Positions 23,807 to 27,685 of a stretch of DNA of 27,685 bases are shown here, in pieces. Every line of letters starts with the position of its first letter. The stretch's first letter is position 1. The notes beneath the pieces were generated by a model, which ran no database searches, had not been told where the DNA came from, and saw only the letters and a list, made by a program, of their open reading frames with translations. A program made the translations under genes and the position numbers. This stretch comes from Cloacibacillus sp. (GTDB lineage: Bacteria > Synergistota > Synergistia > Synergistales > Synergistaceae), in the NCBI RefSeq assembly GCF_020860125.1, contig NZ_JAJBUX010000049.1, positions 1-27,685 of the forward strand, in the 5' to 3' direction.

Positions 23807-24370
23807 TTAAGCGGGCGCCCTCTCCTCGACGCCGCCGTTCTCTCTCCTGACCGCCCGGTGCCTGCGCACCTTTATCAGGCTGGCGCATCTGTTGTCACAC
23901 CACTTTCTCGTATGGTTCTTGCTGTCGTCGTAGAAAATCCAGTCACACTCCGGGTTACCGCACTTCTTGACGCGGCCCGGCGGCAACTCCGCCGCCAAAC
24001 GCGCAAACGAGAGCGCCACCTGGCACGCGACCCAAGTAAGATCATCCGTTCGCTGAACCGTCCGCAAAAGATAACGGCCCTCCCGGCAGACGATCATCTT
24101 ATGCGACCTCTCCCTTGCCAGCACCTCGTTTAATTTATCAACATCAGACGGCTCCATCGTCCCCTTTACGCAGAACTTTACCGCCATCTGAAACATATCC
24201 TCACGAAACCGCAGAAGATCGTCAATATCACTCGCCGATGCCATAATCTCCGGCAGCTCCCACCGGCGGCAAAAAGACGCCAGCCACTCCATATCCCTCA
24301 TCGGGTCTTTGAACGGCTTATGCGTAGCCTGCCAGCGGCTGTTTATAAAATCCAGGCAAAGAAAATCCAT
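23807..24370 (-). CDS. CGNR zinc-finger regulator with ABATE domain
   Basis: This 187-residue protein has the two-part layout of the CGNR family: an N-terminal ABATE (stress-induced, ligand-sensing) domain beginning FLCLDFINSRW and a C-terminal treble-clef-like finger with four cysteines in CGNPECDWIFYDDSKN and KWCDNRCASLIKVRRHR. The second cysteine pair is C-x3-C and the eponymous CGNR residues read CASL, a departure from the usual CGNRxK form. It probably binds DNA as a ligand-responsive regulator. GGAGGG precedes the ATG by eight bases. It is divergent from an EamA exporter gene, with shared promoter DNA carrying repeated half-sites, so it likely controls that gene and itself. Confidence 0.9.
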   Translation of the reverse strand: MDFLCLDFINSRWQATHKPFKDPMRDMEWLASFCRRWELPEIMASASDIDDLLRFREDMFQMAVKFCVKGTMEPSDVDKLNEVLARERSHKMIVCREGRYLLRTVQRTDDLTWVACQVALSFARLAAELPPGRVKKCGNPECDWIFYDDSKNHTRKWCDNRCASLIKVRRHRAVRRENGGVEERAPA

Positions 24371-24399
24371 CCTCTATCCCTCCACTCGACATTACCATT

Positions 24400-24491
24400 A
24401 GTAACTAATAAAAATATTATTGACAGTTACATATGTATCGCATATTATTAAACCGCATTGTAACTATTATTATAGCATTATAAACGTTACA
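24400..24491. promoter_or_regulatory. Divergent CGNR-EamA promoter with repeated TGTAAC/GTTACA half-sites
   Basis: On the plus strand TTGACA (24420-24425) and TATTAT (24443-24448) are exactly 17 bp apart, a strong promoter for the EamA gene. Half-sites lie around it: AGTAAC (24400-24405), GTTACA (24426-24431), TGTAAC (24459-24464) and GTTACA (24486-24491). Two TATAAT hexamers on the minus strand (24482-24477 and 24474-24469) could serve the CGNR gene. The arrangement suggests that one regulator controls both genes. Confidence 0.6.
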
Positions 24492-24514
24492 TACTAAAAA
24501 AGGGGAAATCTGCC

Positions 24515-25426
24515 TTGAAGGACAAACTCACCGGCTCCATTATGCTGATCACCGCGACCTTAATTTGGGGAACGTCCCTGACGGCGCAAAGCATCGCCGC
24601 CAGCCATACCGGCCCCTTCACATTCAACGCCTCAAGGTTCCTGCTCGGCGGGATGGTGCTGCTGCCAATCCTCCTGATTAAAAAACCTGCCGTCAGCGTC
24701 CCTCCATCTGTTCCCCGCCGGAGCCGCCTCCTGATCTTTGGCGGGATTATATGCGGAGGGATCGTCTTCATCACGGCGTCGCTGCAGCAAATCGGCATCG
24801 CCGGCACAACGGCGGGGAAGGCCGGCTTCATCACCTCCCTGTATATCGTCATCGTACCGGCCCTGGGGCTGTTCTTCGGCAGAGCGCTCCCTCTTCGGAC
24901 TTGGGGGTGCATCATTCTTGCCATCGCCGGAATGTATCTCCTCTGCGTCAATGAGCGTTTCCTCTTTGGATTCGGCGATGCCTTGATCCTACTCTGCGCC
25001 TTTTCCACCGCCGTCCATATCCTTGCCATAGACTATTTTTCCTCACGGGTCGACTGTGTCAGGCTTTCATGCCTGCAGTTCTTCGTCTGCGGCATTCTGA
25101 GCCTAATCGCCGCGTTTATAGTGGAAAACCCGCTCCGGCAGTCAGCAGCCGTCAGCGTCGGCGCTGTCTTATACACCGGGATATTCTCCTGCGGCATCGC
25201 CTATACGCTGCAGGCGCTGGGACAAAAAAACGTCCAGCCCGCTGCGACTGCGCTGATCTTGAGCTTTGAATCGGTATTTTCCGTTCTTGCCGGGTGGATC
25301 GTACTTGGAGAAAGATTAAACGCCAGAGAAATTTCCGGCTGTTTAATGATGTTCGCCGCCATCACCGCCTCGCAAATACCGAATATCAACGCCGTCAAAG
25401 AGAAAATCAGAGAAACGTCACCGTGA
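24515..25426 (+). CDS. EamA-family (drug/metabolite superfamily) transporter
   Basis: This 303-residue membrane protein has ten predicted helices in two EamA repeats; the first begins ITATLIWGTSLTAQSIA and the second closes with ALILSFESVFSVLAGWIVLGE, both standard family segments. The likely start is TTG at 24515, with AGGGG upstream. It is transcribed divergently from the CGNR regulator gene from a strong shared promoter region, which suggests inducible export of the regulator's ligand. Its base composition is less GC-rich at third positions than that of the first EamA gene, a hint of a different origin for this pair. Confidence 0.92.
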   Translation: MKDKLTGSIMLITATLIWGTSLTAQSIAASHTGPFTFNASRFLLGGMVLLPILLIKKPAVSVPPSVPRRSRLLIFGGIICGGIVFITASLQQIGIAGTTAGKAGFITSLYIVIVPALGLFFGRALPLRTWGCIILAIAGMYLLCVNERFLFGFGDALILLCAFSTAVHILAIDYFSSRVDCVRLSCLQFFVCGILSLIAAFIVENPLRQSAAVSVGAVLYTGIFSCGIAYTLQALGQKNVQPAATALILSFESVFSVLAGWIVLGERLNAREISGCLMMFAAITASQIPNINAVKEKIRETSP

Positions 25427-25463
25427 GTATTTACGGGGCGGCGAACGCCGCGAACGTGCAAAA

Positions 25464-25489
25464 AGCGGCGCGGGGACCGTGCCGCCGCT
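25464..25489 (+). terminator. GC-rich hairpin, probable terminator after the second EamA gene
   Basis: AGCGGC (25464-25469) pairs with GCCGCT (25484-25489) with additional internal GC pairing, followed by CCCTTTGTT. The T tract is short, so termination may be partial. Confidence 0.45.
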
Positions 25490-25571
25490 CCCTTTGTTGA
25501 CAACCTCCGCACCTGATGCTATCGTTGAAAAAACGAATTACACAAGGGGTGCCTGTTTGACCGCATTGTAA

Positions 25572-25737
25572 GGGAGACTAAACCGCATAAGGGGACTGCG
25601 TAAACGGTGTTTTTATACCGTCTTATGTTGGTATGCGGTTTTGCTTCATACAGGGCGGTGACGGGCTCACCTGCAAACGGCACCTCACCGGGCACCGTTT
25701 TGGCTGTACCTTTTGTTACGTATGGGCAAAGTCTCCC
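25572..25737 (+). ncRNA. Candidate structured RNA element of unknown class
   Basis: GGGAGACT (25572-25579) pairs perfectly with AGTCTCCC (25730-25737), closing a 166-nt unit. Inside are AACCGCATA (25581-25589) / TATGCGGTT (25632-25640) with an inner arm ACGGT (25604-25608) / ACCGT (25617-25621); GGTGA / TCACC (about 25657-25671); and AAACGG / CCGTTT (about 25675-25700). This is a multi-branched fold as in riboswitches or small RNAs. It lies about 105 bases before the GNAT start. I do not recognise the class (no B12 box, TPP or FMN core). A decayed mobile-element end is the main alternative. The pairing is observed; transcription is not known. Confidence 0.4.
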
Positions 25738-25841
25738 GTAAGTCTACCCCTCCACGCCCGATAAAATCGTAAAAAACTGAGACGCTGTCCGCCGCAGAGT
25801 GACACCAGCGGCATATGATTGATAATGGAGGAAACGACAAA

Positions 25842-26351
25842 ATGATATACAGAAGAGAAGAGGAAAGAGACCACGCCGAGGTCTGCCGTGTAGTGGAAAG
25901 GGCCTTTGAAAACGCCGAGCACCACGACGGCACCGAACATGAGCTTGTAGCGCGGCTCAGAAAAAGCGGCGCTTTCGTACCCGAACTTTCGCTTGTCGCG
26001 GAAGAAGAGGGACGGATCGTCGGCCACATCATGTTTACCAGGATCGGCCTCGGAGAGGCCCGCGCGCTGGCGCTGGCGCCGCTCTCGGTCCTGCCGGAGT
26101 TCCAGCGGCGCGGCGTCGGTTCGCGGCTCATGGCGGAGGGACACCGGATCGCCAAAGAGCTCGGCTACGAATTTTCCGTCGTCCTGGGAAGCGAAAGCTA
26201 CTATCCGCGCGCCGGATACCGCCCGGCGTCGGAGTTTGCCATCAAAGCGCCCTTCGACGTGCCGGAGGCAAACTTCATGGCTCTGCCTCTGCGCGAAGGG
26301 CTCCCCGCGCCCAAGGCGACGGTGGAATACGCGGAAGAATTTTTCGCGTAA
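25842..26351 (+). CDS. GNAT-family N-acetyltransferase (YhbS-like)
   Basis: This 169-residue cytoplasmic enzyme transfers an acetyl group from acetyl-CoA to an amine. The acetyl-CoA-binding motif A is clear: LSVLPEFQRRGVGSRLMAEG with the R/Q-x-x-G-x-G/A loop. The following segment VVLGSESYYPRAGYRPAS contains the YYxRAGY signature of the YhbS subgroup. The start at ATG 25842 is chosen because GGAGGAA lies nine bases upstream; a longer frame from 25815 would overlap the ribosome site. It stands alone, with a strong terminator behind it and the structured region in front. The substrate is unknown. Confidence 0.92.
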   Translation: MIYRREEERDHAEVCRVVERAFENAEHHDGTEHELVARLRKSGAFVPELSLVAEEEGRIVGHIMFTRIGLGEARALALAPLSVLPEFQRRGVGSRLMAEGHRIAKELGYEFSVVLGSESYYPRAGYRPASEFAIKAPFDVPEANFMALPLREGLPAPKATVEYAEEFFA

Positions 26352-26363
26352 GAGAGCATAAGG

Positions 26364-26400
26364 GCAAAGGAGACGCGCACTGGCGGCGCGCCTCTTTTGC
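26364..26400 (+). terminator. Terminator after the GNAT gene
   Basis: GCAAAGGAG (26364-26372) pairs with CTCTTTTGC (26392-26400) with one G-U, and CGCGC (26374-26378) pairs with GCGCG (26386-26390), with a single A/C internal mismatch and a 7-nt loop. The long GC-rich stem with a T-rich arm ends the GNAT transcript and may also work on the other strand. Confidence 0.75.
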
Positions 26401-26424
26401 TTTCCTTAGAAATTCACTTCGTCA

Positions 26425-26471
26425 GGCCGCCGTGGTTCTGAGGCGGCCACATATAGGCGGGTACCGCCTAT
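26425..26471. terminator. Two tandem hairpins at the 3' end of the Big2 repeat gene
   Basis: ATAGGCGG (26453-26460) pairs perfectly with CCGCCTAT (26464-26471) around GTA and spans the TAG stop of the minus-strand gene. GGCCGCC (26425-26431) pairs with GGCGGCC (26442-26448) just beyond. Neither is followed by a clear T tract, so they may protect the mRNA end or slow the polymerase rather than act as classic terminators. Confidence 0.45.
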
Positions 26472-27685
26472 CTCTCCCTTTTGCCCATTATCAGCAGGCA
26501 GGGAAGCATGGCCAGCAGCGCGAGCGCGCCGGCGCCGATTCCGTTGCAGCCGCCTGAGCCGCCGCTGTGGACCACCGTCGCCGCCATCACCTTCACCTCG
26601 CAGGAGGCGCTGTACGCGCCATCCTCGGTGACCGCCGTTATCACGCAGGTTCCTTCGCCTTTAGCGGTGACCGTTCCATCTTTGTCCACCGTGGCAACCG
26701 ACTCTTTGCTGCTGCTCCAGGTCAGCGGCTGTTCGGCCATCCCCCGGAAAGCGGCGGATATCTTTTCCGTCACGCCCCTGCTGACCGTCATTGCGACGGG
26801 TGTGAGGATCAAAGCGGGCTTCTGCGGCGCCTCTTTTACCGTCACATCACAGGAGGCGCTGTAACTGCCGTCTTTGGTGGCCGCCGTTATCACGCAGTTT
26901 CCTTCGCTTACGGCGATCACCGTTCCGTCCTGCTCCACCGTGGCGACCGACTCATTATCGCTGCTCCAGGTCAGCGGCTGTTCGGCTATACCATGGAAGA
27001 CAGCCTTTATCTTTTCCGTCATTCCCATGCCTATCGTCATCGCCTCCGGCGTGAGGGCCAAACGGGGCTTCTGCGGCGCCTCTTTCACCGTCACATCACA
27101 GGAGGCGCTGTAACTGTTGTCTTCGGTGACCACCGTTATCACGCATGTCCCTTCGCTTACGGCGGTCACCGTTCCGTCTTGCTCCACCGTGGCGACCGAC
27201 TTTTTGCTGCTGCTCCAGGTCAGCGGCTGTTCGGTTATATCCTGGAAGGTAGCTCTTATCTTTTCCGTCATTCCATTGCTGACCGTTATTGCCGCGGGCG
27301 TGAGGATCAGAGCAGGCTTCTGCGGCACCTCTTTTACCGTCACATCGCAGGAGGCTCTGTAACTGTTGTCTTCGGTGACCGCCGTTATCACGCAGTTTCC
27401 TTTGCTTACAGCGCTCACCGTTCCGTCCTGCCCCACCGTGGCGACCGACTTTTTACTGCTGCTCCAGGTCAGCGGCTGTTCGACTATGCCATGGAAGGCG
27501 GCCTTTATCTTTTCCGTCATTCCCATGCCTATCGTCATCGCCTCCGGCGTGAGGGCCAAACGGGGCTTCTGCGGCGCCTCTTTCACCGTCACATCACAGG
27601 AGGCGCTGTAACTGTTGTCTTCGGTGACCACCGTTATCACGCATGTCCCTTCGCTTACGGCGGTAACCTTACCATCTTTGTCCAC
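26468..27685 (-). CDS. Big2-type Ig-like repeat surface protein with Synergist-type C-terminal sorting signal (partial)
   Basis: The gene runs off the right edge; 405 C-terminal residues are visible. They comprise one partial and four complete 83-residue Ig-like repeats of the bacterial Big2 type, each with the hallmark QPLTWSSxxxSVATVxxDGTV and CVITAVTEDxSYSASCDV segments and a pair of cysteines that could form a disulfide. Repeats alternate between two versions (LALTPEAMTIGMG and LILTPxAxTVS). The end reads SGGCNGIGAGALALL, a hydrophobic stretch, then GKRER, fitting a C-terminal membrane-sorting signal of the GGxGGCN type described in Synergistetes. It is presumably exported and cell-surface bound, with the repeats forming a stalk. 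The N-terminal functional part is outside the window. Confidence 0.9.
   Translation of the reverse strand: MDKDGKVTAVSEGTCVITVVTEDNSYSASCDVTVKEAPQKPRLALTPEAMTIGMGMTEKIKAAFHGIVEQPLTWSSSKKSVATVGQDGTVSAVSKGNCVITAVTEDNSYRASCDVTVKEVPQKPALILTPAAITVSNGMTEKIRATFQDITEQPLTWSSSKKSVATVEQDGTVTAVSEGTCVITVVTEDNSYSASCDVTVKEAPQKPRLALTPEAMTIGMGMTEKIKAVFHGIAEQPLTWSSDNESVATVEQDGTVIAVSEGNCVITAATKDGSYSASCDVTVKEAPQKPALILTPVAMTVSRGVTEKISAAFRGMAEQPLTWSSSKESVATVDKDGTVTAKGEGTCVITAVTEDGAYSASCEVKVMAATVVHSGGSGGCNGIGAGALALLAMLPCLLIMGKRER
26592..27685 (-). repeat. Tandem 249-bp coding repeats with a 498-bp higher-order period
   Basis: The same sequence recurs every 249 bp (for example at 26826, 27075, 27324 and 27573 for the TTTACCGTCACATC/TTCACCGTCACATC block). 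Neighbouring copies differ, but copies two units apart match much better: 27003-27166 appears identical to 27501-27664, 164 bp at an offset of 498. The real duplication unit is therefore a pair of Ig-like domains. Confidence 0.88.

Larger units (their letters stand above)
25427..25841. other. Structured gene-free region between EamA and GNAT genes (415 bp)
   Basis: No reading frame here resembles a protein. It contains a GC-rich hairpin after the EamA gene (25464-25489) and, between 25572 and 25737, a series of nested inverted repeats described separately. A related sequence pair (ACCGCATTGTAAGGGAGACT and ACCGCATAAGGGGACT) occurs at 25560-25579 and 25582-25597. Confidence 0.8.

Noticed and set aside
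25572..25737. Cobalamin, TPP or FMN riboswitch
   Set aside because: The conserved cores of these classes (for example GCCACTG of the B12 box) are absent, and the downstream gene is not in those pathways.
26592..27685. CRISPR array
   Set aside because: The periodicity is 249 bp, in frame and coding for Ig-like domains, without short repeats and unique spacers.

Overview
The window most likely comes from a Synergistota bacterium, with Cloacibacillus or a close relative as the best guess. Three things point there. The Ig-like repeat protein at the right edge ends in a glycine-rich SGGCN motif, a hydrophobic helix and a basic tail, as in the Synergist-type C-terminal sorting signal. The tripartite RND pump genes imply a two-membrane envelope. 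The HndABCD-type [FeFe]-hydrogenase and selenium-dependent formate dehydrogenase fit an anaerobic fermenter. This assignment rests on reading the proteins, not on a database search. Coding DNA is GC-rich, so long antisense shadow ORFs are common, while intergenic DNA is markedly AT-rich.

Layout. 1-532: the tail of an unknown gene, then a cold-shock protein gene with a strong promoter and a long leader hairpin. 565-2808: a MATE exporter and an XRE-cupin regulator, both on the minus strand. 2979-5779: a soluble PAS hybrid histidine kinase followed by an APC-family amino-acid transporter. 5944-10409: the minus-strand operon hndA-hndB-hndC-hndD, encoding a multimeric NAD(P)-linked [FeFe]-hydrogenase. 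10905-14223, divergent: a formate dehydrogenase gene read through an in-frame TGA as selenocysteine, followed four bases later by mobA for its molybdenum cofactor. 14274-14921: a PglD/NeuD-like acyltransferase. 14984-21549: TetR regulator, membrane-fusion protein, RND pump and outer-membrane factor in one direction; the pump gene carries an in-frame amber stop. 22034-25426: a second TetR gene, an EamA transporter, and a divergent CGNR-regulator/EamA-transporter pair. 25427-26400: a structured, gene-free stretch and a GNAT acetyltransferase. 26468-27685: the C-terminal part of a Big2-repeat surface protein.

How the genes fit together. The central module is energy metabolism. HndA and HndC form a flavin/Fe-S diaphorase, and HndD carries the H-cluster. 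The separate selenoprotein formate dehydrogenase has the same N-terminal series of Fe-S binding sites as HndD but no diaphorase subunit of its own next to it. This suggests that formate and H2 chemistry may share one electron-entry module. The rest of the window is mostly export (MATE, APC, RND, two EamA) with local regulators (XRE-cupin, two TetR, CGNR).

The best candidates for something new are the shared-adapter idea, an about 166-nt multi-hairpin element upstream of the GNAT gene, the unusual SECIS-like hairpin of fdhA, the csp leader hairpin, and repeated TGTAAC/GTTACA half-sites at two separate promoters. I see no CRISPR array, tRNA, rRNA, insertion sequence or recognisable defence system.
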